Positions 1 through 7,317 of a stretch of 64,000 bases of DNA are shown piece after piece. The translations under genes were made by a program, and so were the position numbers. The DNA is from Paenibacillus sp. FSL H8-0537 (GTDB taxonomy: Bacteria > Bacillota > Bacilli > Paenibacillales > Paenibacillaceae). Location of the stretch: assembly GCF_038051995.1 (NCBI RefSeq), contig NZ_CP150290.1, forward strand, positions 228,501 through 292,500, given 5' to 3'. The notes under the pieces were generated by a model. It made no database searches. It worked only from the letters and a program-made list of their open reading frames with translations, and was not told the DNA's origin. Within the stretch, counting starts at the first letter, position 1. Each line of letters begins with the position of its first letter.

Positions 1-47
1 TCCCATATTCCTGAAAAGCTCCCCTTAGTATATAAGCCTGATGAAAC

Positions 48-63
48 ATAGAAACGTTTCGAT
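48..63. promoter_or_regulatory. LacI-family operator-like palindrome, site 1
   Basis: The perfect 10-bp palindrome GAAACGTTTC (51-60) sits in a near-symmetric 16-bp ATAGAAACGTTTCGAT. It is the first of four copies upstream of the GH94 phosphorylase gene. A central CG with GAAA/TTTC arms is typical of LacI-family operators. It lacks the outer TG...CA of CcpA cre sites, so the LacI-type protein at 4420-5406 is the more likely ligand (inference). Confidence 0.65.
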
Positions 64-103
64 TTTAGATTATACGCGAATGCATCAGGAGATGCTAGTA
101 ACC

Positions 104-119
104 GTAGAAACGTTTCGAT
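104..119. promoter_or_regulatory. LacI-family operator-like palindrome, site 2
   Basis: Second copy of GAAACGTTTC (107-116), 56 bp after the first and with the same flanks (GTA before, GAT after). Confidence 0.65.
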
Positions 120-200
120 GTCATTATAAAACAGAATGTAATCGTATTCAACACATTTTTTTCAGCTATTGAAATTTGCTTCTGAAGCGTTAAAATGATA

Positions 201-216
201 ATAGAAACGTTTCACC
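201..216. promoter_or_regulatory. LacI-family operator-like palindrome, site 3
   Basis: Third copy of GAAACGTTTC (204-213), preceded by ATA as in sites 1 and 4 but followed by ACC. Confidence 0.65.
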
Positions 217-287
217 TACTTGGAATTCGGGTAATGGAGGCAATTGACGGAAAGATGAAAACGTTCTATAATCCTTTTAGTTGTAAA

Positions 288-303
288 ATAGAAACGTTTC
301 GAT
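288..303. promoter_or_regulatory. LacI-family operator-like palindrome, site 4
   Basis: Fourth copy of GAAACGTTTC (291-300) with flanks identical to site 1. A degenerate version, GAAAACGTTC, lies at 257-266. No clear sigma-A promoter could be fixed among the four sites. Confidence 0.65.
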
Positions 304-392
304 TGATTTCGGCAAATGCCGCCAATCTGCATCAACTTCGCGGGTATTAGCTGTTTATTATGCGTTTATTGATGAAAGCCTATGTATACAAA

Positions 393-492
393 TAAGCAAG
401 CGTAAACGACTGAAGCCGTCCTCTGGCGGCAATGCTACCGTTTCGCGGTGAAATATAAGCTGATTATAAGGGTGAAACTTATAAATTCTTAT
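393..492 (-). repeat. Palindromic repeat of the ~98-bp family, copy E (inverted)
   Basis: Read on the minus strand, this shows the family layout: ATTTCACC, then GCGAAACG, an inner GCCGCC...GGC hairpin, and CGTTTACGCTTG. The outer arms are at 400-408 and 439-446, the inner arms at 415-420 and 425-430. A second weak hairpin (TTATAAG...CTTATAA type) lies at about 455-490. It is the same element as the tandem array at 4039-4397 but in the opposite orientation, so repeats bracket the phosphorylase gene. Confidence 0.75.
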
Positions 493-519
493 ATTTTAAA
501 AAAGTCAGGAAAGTGAGTG

Positions 520-3500
520 ATGACCATGACAGCAGCAAGCAGAAGCAGCTTTCAAGTAGAGGCCGGACAACTATCGTTCACCTTTCTCAGCAGCGGCGAT
601 CTTTATCAAATTACCCATAACGACACCATGATTAATCAACTTCTATCCAATGCGGTAGACGGTTCACTAAATAATATATATTTGCGTTTGCACCGTGAAT
701 CTGGCATTGTAGCCGTTCCTTTGCTTGGCGTGCGCTCGAATAGCCGTGTCTCCTATAGTGCAAGTCAAGTTGTGTGGGCGGGAGAAGCAGAAGGTGTTCG
801 TTACCAGGTGCGTTTTCTACTATCGGAAGCAGGCGTATGGTTTTGGGATGTGTTGGTAGCCGGCAATGGCGAGATGGTCGATGTCATCTATGGTCAAGAC
901 ATCGGTCTTGCTGACCAAGCCGCCGTTCGCAGCAATGAAGCTTATCAATCGCAATATATTGACCATTCCGTATTTGAGGATGAGCGGCGCGGTTATGTCG
1001 TTTGTTCCCGCCAAAATATGCCGCAGCGCGGAAGCTTCCCTTATTTGCAGCAAGGAGCATGGACAGGCGCAGCTGGCTATTCGACAGACGGCTTCCAATT
1101 CTATGGCCTAAGCTATAAGGAAACGGATATAGCTGAAGCATTAATGAAGCCATCGCTGGCCAATGAGGTTTACCAATATGAATTTGCCTACACGGCTCTG
1201 CAAGCGCCACTTGCCAAGCTGGACGGCGAGCTGAATGTTGTTTTTTACGGCTTATTTAAGGAAAATCATGCGGAGGCGGTAACCTCGCTAGCCTTTACGG
1301 CTGAAGTACAGCGAGCGTGGGAGCAGGTATCTGCTGCGCCTGCTTTACAATCGCAAGAGGCGAATCCGGTGCGCAAAGCGGCGGCTATTGGCTCTCCTTT
1401 GCAAACCGTATCGATGACGGCGGAAGAGATTAACGGCTTGTTCCCTGAGCGCTCGCAGGAGGAGTATGCGGGAGAGTCTCTGCTTTCTTTTTTCACTGCG
1501 GCCCATGAGCATGTTGTATTAAAGGAAAAAGAGCTGCTGGTCGAGCGTCCGCATGGCCATATTCTGATGACGGGCGGCAATGACCGCTTGAACACGCATG
1601 TTCTGACAACAACCTCTTATATGTACGGTCTGTTCAACTCGCAGCTGGTTGTAGGCAACACAACGTTCCACAAATGGGTGACGAATGCCCGCAATGCGCT
1701 GAATGTGCCGAAAACGTCGGGACAACGCATTTATGTAGAGCTGGATGGCGTATATCGTCTGCTTACGATGCCGTCGATGTTTGAAATGGGCTTTAACTTT
1801 GCAAAATGGTATTACAAAACGTCAGATGATCTCATCATCATTACGAATTATACAACTGTAGATACGCCAGAAGTTCGGATGCATGTCCGTTCGACAAGCG
1901 GAAGGAAGCACCGTTATCTGGTCACGAACCAAGTGTCCATGAATGATAATGAATATATTTTGCCGTATCATATGAGCGAGCATCAGGATGGTCTAGAATT
2001 TACGGCCGATTCGGCGGCACTAAGCTCAGCTGTATATTCGAAGCTTCGCTATCGGCTGCGTGTGGATGGAGCGGAAATGACCGTTGCGGATGAGCAAAAG
2101 CTCGTAACGGGAATGGAGTCAGGCGGCGCATCGCTGGTCGTTCTGGAGCTCGGGGCTAGCAGCGAGTGGTCATTAACCGTGCAAGGATTGCTGCAAGGTG
2201 AAGAGCTTCCAGCGAAATCCGCTAGCGTAGAGGATGCGGAAGCGCAGGCGCGGGCCTATCGTGCTTTTTACAAGCAGGTTATGAATGGGTTCCAGCTAAC
2301 GCAAAAAGGCGGCAATACCGCTGAAGTGGACAAGTTTAATACGCTGGCATGGTGGTACACGCACAATATGCTCGTCCATTATTCGGTACCGCACGGCTTG
2401 GAGCAATATGGCGGCGCTGCTTGGGGAACGCGGGATGTTTGCCAAGGGCCGACTGAATATTTTATGGCGATGCAAAATTACGGTGCGGTTCGTGAAATAT
2501 TGCTGACGGTCTTTTCCCATCAGTATGAGGAAGACGGCAATTGGCCGCAATGGTTTATGTTCGACAACTACGTGAACGTGCAGCAGGAAGAAAGCCATGG
2601 CGATATTATCGTATGGCCGCTCAAGGTGCTCAGCGACTATTTGACAGCGACGCAGGATTATTCTGTGCTGGAGGAGCAGATTCCTTATACGACGAAAAAA
2701 GGCTTTGCTTTCACGTCGCATACGGCATCGCTGCTTGAGCATGCGCAGAAGGAAATCGCCTATATTAAGGGGCATTTCCTGCATGACACCCATTTGTCCT
2801 CCTATGGCGATGGCGATTGGGATGACACACTTCAGCCTGCCAACGCCCAGCTTAAGCAGTATATGGTGAGCAGCTGGACAGTAGCGCTTACGTACCAGGT
2901 GTTTACGCATTTGTCAGCGGCGATGCAAGCGCACAATAGCGATTGGGCGGCAGAGCTTGGCACACTGAGCGAGGGCATTAAAGCAGACTTCAATCGTTAC
3001 ATGCTGCAAACCGATGTCATTCCTGGCTTCTTGTATATGGAGCAGCCAGAGCAAGCGGAGCTGATGCTGCATCCATCGGATGCGGTGACAGGCATACAAT
3101 ACCGCCTGCTTCCAATGACCCGCAGCATGATTGCCGAGCTGCTTACGGCTGAGCAGGCCGAGGCGCATTATGACCTCATTAAGCGAGAGTTATATTGTCC
3201 GGATGGCGTGCGGCTGATGAACCGTCCAGCGAAATATACCGGCGGTGTAAGCACGCATTTCAAGCGTGCTGAGCAGGCGGCGAACTTTGGGCGCGAGGTA
3301 GGGCTGCAATATGTACATGCCCATATCCGCTATGTAGAAGCGATGGCTAAGCTCGGTAAGGTAGATGAAGCATGGAATGGACTTGCGATCATTAACCCGG
3401 TCGGCTTGAAGGACGCTGTCCCTAATGCGGAGCTTCGCCAAAGCAATTCCTATTTCAGCAGCTCGGACGGCAAGTTTAATACGCGTTACGAGGCGCAGGA

Positions 3501-3888
3501 GCGTTTTGCCCAGCTGCGTGACGGCTCTGCTCCGGTTAAAGGCGGCTGGAGAATTTATTCCAGCGGGCCGGGAATTTATATGAACCAGCTCGTAGCCAAT
3601 GTGCTTGGTATTCGCCAAGTGCAAGGCAAGCTGATTGTTGATCCGGTGCTGCCGCAGTCGCTCAATGGCCTGCGATTCGATTTCGAATATCAGGGCATTC
3701 CAGTTACCTTCGTCTACCATTTGCAGGGCGATGGCAATGCGACCGTGAAAAGCGTGAAAATAAATGGAAATGAAATGGAAGCTGAATTCGGCTCCAATCG
3801 TTATCGTACAGGCGGAATCGAAATTTCTCCGCAGCTGTTGAAGCAGGATCAGTCTGGCGAAAAAACGATTATCGACATTTTCATGTAA
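520..3888 (+). CDS. GH94-family phosphorylase, probable 1,2-beta-oligoglucan phosphorylase
   Basis: A cytoplasmic protein of about 1,122 residues with no signal peptide. The second half carries the GH94 (alpha/alpha)6-barrel signatures: WWYTHNMLVH near residue 610, the WGTRDVCQG loop whose Asp (about residue 639) aligns with the general acid of GH94 phosphorylases, GDWDD near 765, and SSGPGIYMNQLV near the C-terminus. Cellobiose and chitobiose phosphorylases are about 800 residues. A length of about 1,100 is typical of 1,2-beta-oligoglucan phosphorylases, which split sophorooligosaccharides with phosphate into glucose-1-phosphate. The start ATG at 520 is spaced about 9 bases from AGGA; GTG 517 and ATG 526 are alternatives. 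Four operator-like palindromes lie upstream and a LacI-type gene downstream. No sugar ABC transporter adjoins it. GH94 membership is firm; the substrate is inferred from length and regulator context. Confidence 0.85.
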   Translation: MTMTAASRSSFQVEAGQLSFTFLSSGDLYQITHNDTMINQLLSNAVDGSLNNIYLRLHRESGIVAVPLLGVRSNSRVSYSASQVVWAGEAEGVRYQVRFLLSEAGVWFWDVLVAGNGEMVDVIYGQDIGLADQAAVRSNEAYQSQYIDHSVFEDERRGYVVCSRQNMPQRGSFPYLQQGAWTGAAGYSTDGFQFYGLSYKETDIAEALMKPSLANEVYQYEFAYTALQAPLAKLDGELNVVFYGLFKENHAEAVTSLAFTAEVQRAWEQVSAAPALQSQEANPVRKAAAIGSPLQTVSMTAEEINGLFPERSQEEYAGESLLSFFTAAHEHVVLKEKELLVERPHGHILMTGGNDRLNTHVLTTTSYMYGLFNSQLVVGNTTFHKWVTNARNALNVPKTSGQRIYVELDGVYRLLTMPSMFEMGFNFAKWYYKTSDDLIIITNYTTVDTPEVRMHVRSTSGRKHRYLVTNQVSMNDNEYILPYHMSEHQDGLEFTADSAALSSAVYSKLRYRLRVDGAEMTVADEQKLVTGMESGGASLVVLELGASSEWSLTVQGLLQGEELPAKSASVEDAEAQARAYRAFYKQVMNGFQLTQKGGNTAEVDKFNTLAWWYTHNMLVHYSVPHGLEQYGGAAWGTRDVCQGPTEYFMAMQNYGAVREILLTVFSHQYEEDGNWPQWFMFDNYVNVQQEESHGDIIVWPLKVLSDYLTATQDYSVLEEQIPYTTKKGFAFTSHTASLLEHAQKEIAYIKGHFLHDTHLSSYGDGDWDDTLQPANAQLKQYMVSSWTVALTYQVFTHLSAAMQAHNSDWAAELGTLSEGIKADFNRYMLQTDVIPGFLYMEQPEQAELMLHPSDAVTGIQYRLLPMTRSMIAELLTAEQAEAHYDLIKRELYCPDGVRLMNRPAKYTGGVSTHFKRAEQAANFGREVGLQYVHAHIRYVEAMAKLGKVDEAWNGLAIINPVGLKDAVPNAELRQSNSYFSSSDGKFNTRYEAQERFAQLRDGSAPVKGGWRIYSSGPGIYMNQLVANVLGIRQVQGKLIVDPVLPQSLNGLRFDFEYQGIPVTFVYHLQGDGNATVKSVKINGNEMEAEFGSNRYRTGGIEISPQLLKQDQSGEKTIIDIFM

Positions 3889-3898
3889 GGAATGGTGT

Positions 3899-3924
3899 AC
3901 GGCGATTCGTTTTGGATCGCCGTA
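3899..3924. other. Stem-loop after the phosphorylase gene
   Basis: A perfect 9-bp stem TACGGCGAT/ATCGCCGTA with an 8-base loop, starting about 10 bases after the stop codon. It lacks a T-run, so it may stabilise the mRNA end rather than act as an intrinsic terminator. The rest of 3889-4038 is AT-rich with no gene seen. Confidence 0.4.
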
Positions 3925-4038
3925 TGCACATAAGGCGATCCAACTTTAGTCTGTTATGATATAGTTAATTAATCAGGAATAATTTAAAATATAAGTGTTT
4001 ATAAGTTTATATGCCTTTAATAGGCTTTTATATGTTTT

Positions 4039-4397
4039 AGGCTTACATTTCTCCGCGAAACGAGCTTTGCTACCATAGGTAGCTGCATCCGTTTACGCTT
4101 GAAATCTAAGAATAATAAGGGATAACTCTTATTATCAGGCTTACATTTCTACGCGAAACGAGCTTTGCTACCATAGGTAGCTACAGCCGTTTACGCTTGA
4201 AATCTAAGAATAATAAGGTGTAACTCTTATTATCAGGCTTACATTTCTACGCGAAACGAGCTTTGCTACCATAGGTAGCTACAGCCGTTTACGCTTGAAA
4301 TCTAAGAATAATAAGGGGTAACTCTTATTATCAGGCTTACATTTCTACGCGAAACGAGCTTTGCTACTATAGGTAGCTACAGCCGTTTACGCTTGAA
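4039..4397 (+). repeat. Four tandem copies of a 98-bp palindromic repeat
   Basis: Units begin with AGGCTTACATTTCT at 4039, 4137, 4235 and 4333, so the period is exactly 98 bp. The fourth copy is cut at about 4397. Each unit has two hairpins. One has outer arms GCGAAACG...CGTTTACGC around GCTACC-ATA-GGTAGC. The other is AATAATAAG...CTTATTAT and is missing from the last copy. Copies differ at only a few positions (CTCCGCG in copy 1; CTACTATAGG in copy 4, a change that keeps a G-T pair). The array fills the gap between the phosphorylase and the regulator gene. Confidence 0.95.
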
Positions 4398-4419
4398 GTA
4401 ACAGATTGGAGAGAGTGCA

Positions 4420-5406
4420 GTGGTCAGTATTAAAGATATCGCTAAGAGGGCTGGTGTCTCGATATCGACGGTTTCCTACGCGCTGAATGGCAGCCCAAAG
4501 GTGACATCGGAGACATGCGCCAAAATTTTAGCTATAGCCAAAGAGTTGAACTACGTGCCGAACGCAGCTGCCCGAACGCTTAAGACGCGTGAGACTAAAA
4601 TTATTGGCGTATATTTGACCGACTTCAGTGGGGCCTTTTACGGGGATTTGCTGCAAGGGGTGAATGAAATGCTGCACCGCAAAGGCTATGATACGATCGT
4701 ATGCAGCGGCAAACGTTCGCATCGCATGCTTCCTGAGCGGATGATTGATGGGGCAATTGTGCTCGATGCCACGTTCGATAGCGATGAGCTGCTGCGCTAT
4801 GCGGCGCTGGGACATAAAGTAGTCGTGCTCGACCGCGAGCTGAACCACCCGAACATCAATCAGGTGCTGCTTGATAACAAGGCAGGAGCTACTCTTGCGA
4901 TGGAGCATTTGCTGGATCGGGGCTTTCGCAAAATCTATGCCATTATGGGTCCGGATGAGTCCTATGATGCAGGTCAGCGGCTGCAGGCGGTCAAGCAGGC
5001 GGTGGAGCGCTGCGATGACTTAACGTTTAAAGCGATTGAAGGCAGCTTCCGCAAGGAATCCGGCGAGGAAGCGGCAAAAAAAATATTAGCTGAGTATACG
5101 GAGCCAGCTGCTGTTTTTTGTATGAACGATGAGATGGCGATTGGCGTACACAACTATGTATCCCAGACAGACTATGTCGTGGGGGAGCATATTCATATTA
5201 TCGGTTTTGACAATGTGGAGCTGGCGTCGTATATGCAGCCAAAGCTGGCTACGATTGATTATTCCAAACATAAATGGGGAGCGCTTGCATCTGAGCAGCT
5301 GCTGAAAATCATAGCTGGAGAGCCGGTCGAGAACGAGCGAATTTATGTGACGCTGGTTGAAGGCGACTCTGTTGGGATAAATAAAGAGGCTAGCGCTGGG
5401 CGCTAG
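4420..5406 (+). CDS. LacI-family transcriptional regulator
   Basis: 328 residues. The N-terminal LacI helix-turn-helix starts SIKDIAKRAGVSISTVSYAL (residues 3-22), followed by the hinge helix region NAAARTLKTRET and a type I periplasmic-binding-protein-like sensor domain from about residue 60 to 320. The GTG start at 4420 is preceded by TTGGAGAG. The gene follows the GH94 phosphorylase in the same direction, separated by the 98-bp repeat array. The four GAAACGTTTC palindromes at the left end are its most likely binding sites, which would make it a local regulator of beta-glucan phosphorolysis (inference). The effector is unknown. Its last codons lie inside a strong terminator hairpin. Confidence 0.93.
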   Translation: MVSIKDIAKRAGVSISTVSYALNGSPKVTSETCAKILAIAKELNYVPNAAARTLKTRETKIIGVYLTDFSGAFYGDLLQGVNEMLHRKGYDTIVCSGKRSHRMLPERMIDGAIVLDATFDSDELLRYAALGHKVVVLDRELNHPNINQVLLDNKAGATLAMEHLLDRGFRKIYAIMGPDESYDAGQRLQAVKQAVERCDDLTFKAIEGSFRKESGEEAAKKILAEYTEPAAVFCMNDEMAIGVHNYVSQTDYVVGEHIHIIGFDNVELASYMQPKLATIDYSKHKWGALASEQLLKIIAGEPVENERIYVTLVEGDSVGINKEASAGR

Positions 5407-5413
5407 CCTCTTT
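5385..5413. terminator. Bidirectional intrinsic terminator
   Basis: Perfect 11-bp stem AGAGGCTAGCG/CGCTAGCCTCT with loop CTGGG and T-rich ends on both strands. It overlaps the stop codon of the LacI gene and also faces the end of the cyclophilin gene on the minus strand. Confidence 0.9.
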
Positions 5414-5450
5414 CCTTGTTGCCATGCAGATCAAATGCAACTATCATATC

Positions 5451-6188
5451 CTACTTTGTTTGCTCCGGCTCCTCGAACGTCATGCCCTTCAAGTCGACGG
5501 TCACTTTCGTCATCGAAAGCGGCTCATTCGGGCGATCTTGGCTGTTCGTTGGTTGGTTGACGATTTCATCAACGGCATCCATGCCTTCAATGACGGCTCC
5601 GAAGGAAGCGTATTGGTTATCAAGCGTTGGCGCATCTGCTACCATAATGAAAAACTGTGAGCCGGCGGAATTTGGTTCACCCGTTCTCGCCATGGAGATT
5701 ACGCCGCGCGTGTGCTTTAAATCATTTTGAAAGCCGTTTGATGTGAATTCCCCAGGAATGGAGTAGCCAGGACCGCCAGCTCCTGTTCCGTCCGGGTCGC
5801 CGCCTTGAATCATGAACCCTTGCATGACACGGTGAAAAATCAACCCGTCATAATAGCCCTTTTGGACAAGTGATATAAAATTGTTAACTGTATTCGGTGC
5901 AATCTCCGGGTACAGCTCAACTTTAATAGTGGTGTCATTGCTCATTTGAATCGTTACGAGCGGATGCTTGTCCGAATCAAGAAGATTGGCCGCCTGGTCT
6001 GGTGATGGCTCGGCCGATGCAGCGGGCGTGGAAGACGCGCTGGACGCGCTTGCTGCCGTTCCAGCGGCTCCTGAGCTGGAATTGCTGCCTGCATTGCTTC
6101 CTGCACCACAAGCGGATATAACAAGCATCATAGCTGCCATAAGCAGTAGCAGCGAAAAAGCTTTTTTAGTGCTTTTCTTTTTCAACAT
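5451..6188 (-). CDS. Peptidyl-prolyl cis-trans isomerase, cyclophilin-type lipoprotein
   Basis: 245 residues. The N-terminus is a lipoprotein signal peptide (KKK, hydrophobic core, lipobox VISAC at about residue 27). A Ser/Ala-rich linker follows to residue 70, then a cyclophilin domain with LIFHRVMQGFMIQGGDP, GVISMARTG and SAGSQFFI, the classical active-site segments. It should be anchored outside the membrane and speed proline isomerisation in exported proteins. The start ATG has TAGGAGGA 8 bases upstream. It is convergent with the LacI gene and appears to be a single-gene unit. Confidence 0.93.
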   Translation of the reverse strand: MLKKKSTKKAFSLLLLMAAMMLVISACGAGSNAGSNSSSGAAGTAASASSASSTPAASAEPSPDQAANLLDSDKHPLVTIQMSNDTTIKVELYPEIAPNTVNNFISLVQKGYYDGLIFHRVMQGFMIQGGDPDGTGAGGPGYSIPGEFTSNGFQNDLKHTRGVISMARTGEPNSAGSQFFIMVADAPTLDNQYASFGAVIEGMDAVDEIVNQPTNSQDRPNEPLSMTKVTVDLKGMTFEEPEQTK

Positions 6189-6289
6189 GTAAATGGTTCC
6201 TCCTAAAAATAATGTGGAGACGCAGCATTAGCTGCAGTCTGATCGGGTTAAAAGCTATTCCAAGTGTACTATAGCTGAATTGGAAAATA

Positions 6290-6356
6290 AAGCATAACAG
6301 CAAGAACCTCCGCCAGCGTCCAAGGAGCGCCAGCGGAGGTTCTTGCTGTTATGCGT
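6290..6356 (-). terminator. Intrinsic terminator of the qox operon
   Basis: A perfect 22-bp stem (6292-6313 with 6333-6354) and a 19-base loop, just beyond the qoxD stop. On the minus strand it is followed by TTTATTTT. The stem is unusually long for a terminator. Confidence 0.85.
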
Positions 6357-6359
6357 AAG

Positions 6360-6683
6360 TTAACCTACTACGTTGTAGGCCATGATCCAGATGGAGCCTG
6401 CAACGATGGTGAGCAGGATGACGAGCCCGAATATGAGTGCCATCGTATTGTAACGCGGCTTTTCCTCGTCTCTTAAATGCATGAAGAATAACAATTGAAC
6501 GACGAACTGCAAAGCGGCCATAATCAGAATGACGATTACCGTCAGCTGCTTGCTTAGCATACCGTTCATGACAATGACAATCGGGATAATGGTCAAAATA
6601 ATCGACAATACAAACCCGATGACATAGGATTTCATGGAACCATGTGTTTCATGAGACGGGGAATGCGAGTTGTGGTTATCCAT
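6360..6683 (-). CDS. qoxD: Quinol oxidase aa3-600 subunit IV (QoxD)
   Basis: 107 residues with three predicted transmembrane helices and a short His/Ser-rich N-terminus. It belongs to the cytochrome c/quinol oxidase subunit IV family (CyoD/CtaF/QoxD), small subunits that help assemble the oxidase. It is the last gene of the four-gene unit, starting two bases after the qoxC stop and ending at a strong terminator. The quinol-oxidase assignment comes from the QoxA and QoxB partners. Confidence 0.9.
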   Translation of the reverse strand: MDNHNSHSPSHETHGSMKSYVIGFVLSIILTIIPIVIVMNGMLSKQLTVIVILIMAALQFVVQLLFFMHLRDEEKPRYNTMALIFGLVILLTIVAGSIWIMAYNVVG

Positions 6684-6684
6684 G

Positions 6685-7317
6685 CTACATCACCCCCATC
6701 AGATAGACGACCGTAAGGACGAAAATCCATACGACGTCCAAAAAGTGCCAGTACAAGCTAATAATATTAACCTTGCGCTGTGTAACTGGCGTAATGCCGC
6801 GACGGTACAGCTGAATCATCAGCGCCGTCATCCATACAATACCGACCGATACGTGAAGTCCGTGTGTACCGACGAGTGTGAAGAAGGCTGACCAGTAAGC
6901 GCTAGTGCCAATTGTTACGCCTTCGTGTACCAGCTCGATAAACTCGCTAACCTCCAAATAGATGAAGGCAAGACCGAGAACCGCAGTAACAGCGAGCCAA
7001 CCAATGAGGCCCTTCTTATTGCCTTTGTGCATTTGAAGCACAGCGATACCGCTTGTGAAGCTACTTGTGAGCAAGATGAATGTCTCGGCGATAACGCCAG
7101 GCATCTTGAACATCTCGGCGGCCGTAGGACCGCCATCCGTGCTGAATCGAAGAACGACAAATGTTGCAAATAGCGTACCGAATAAAATAACGTCGGTAAT
7201 CAGAAACATCCAGAAGCCGAATGTTTTGAGTGATTCATGTTCATGCTCATGGTGCTCGTCATGATGACCGTGGCCGCCATGGCCGTGCTTGTCATGACCG
7301 GTTACTGCTTGTGCCAT
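6685..7317 (-). CDS. qoxC: Quinol oxidase aa3-600 subunit III (QoxC)
   Basis: 210 residues with five predicted helices in the COX3 fold (FWMFLITDVILFG, VGTHGLHVSVGIVW, YWHFLDVVWIFVLTVVYL). The N-terminal 30 residues contain a run rich in histidine, glycine and acidic residues (residues 8-28), which may bind metal. The ATG overlaps the qoxB stop by one base, so translation is coupled. It is part of the membrane quinol oxidase that reduces O2 to water. Confidence 0.93.
   Translation of the reverse strand: MAQAVTGHDKHGHGGHGHHDEHHEHEHESLKTFGFWMFLITDVILFGTLFATFVVLRFSTDGGPTAAEMFKMPGVIAETFILLTSSFTSGIAVLQMHKGNKKGLIGWLAVTAVLGLAFIYLEVSEFIELVHEGVTIGTSAYWSAFFTLVGTHGLHVSVGIVWMTALMIQLYRRGITPVTQRKVNIISLYWHFLDVVWIFVLTVVYLMGVM

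Noticed and set aside
48..303. GAAACGTTTC sites as CcpA cre elements
   Set aside because: The outer TG and CA of the cre consensus and one weak-pair position are missing. A dedicated LacI-type regulator is adjacent.
4039..4397. Tandem 98-bp repeats as a CRISPR array
   Set aside because: The units are contiguous with no variable spacers, are too long, and have no cas genes nearby. The same element occurs singly elsewhere.
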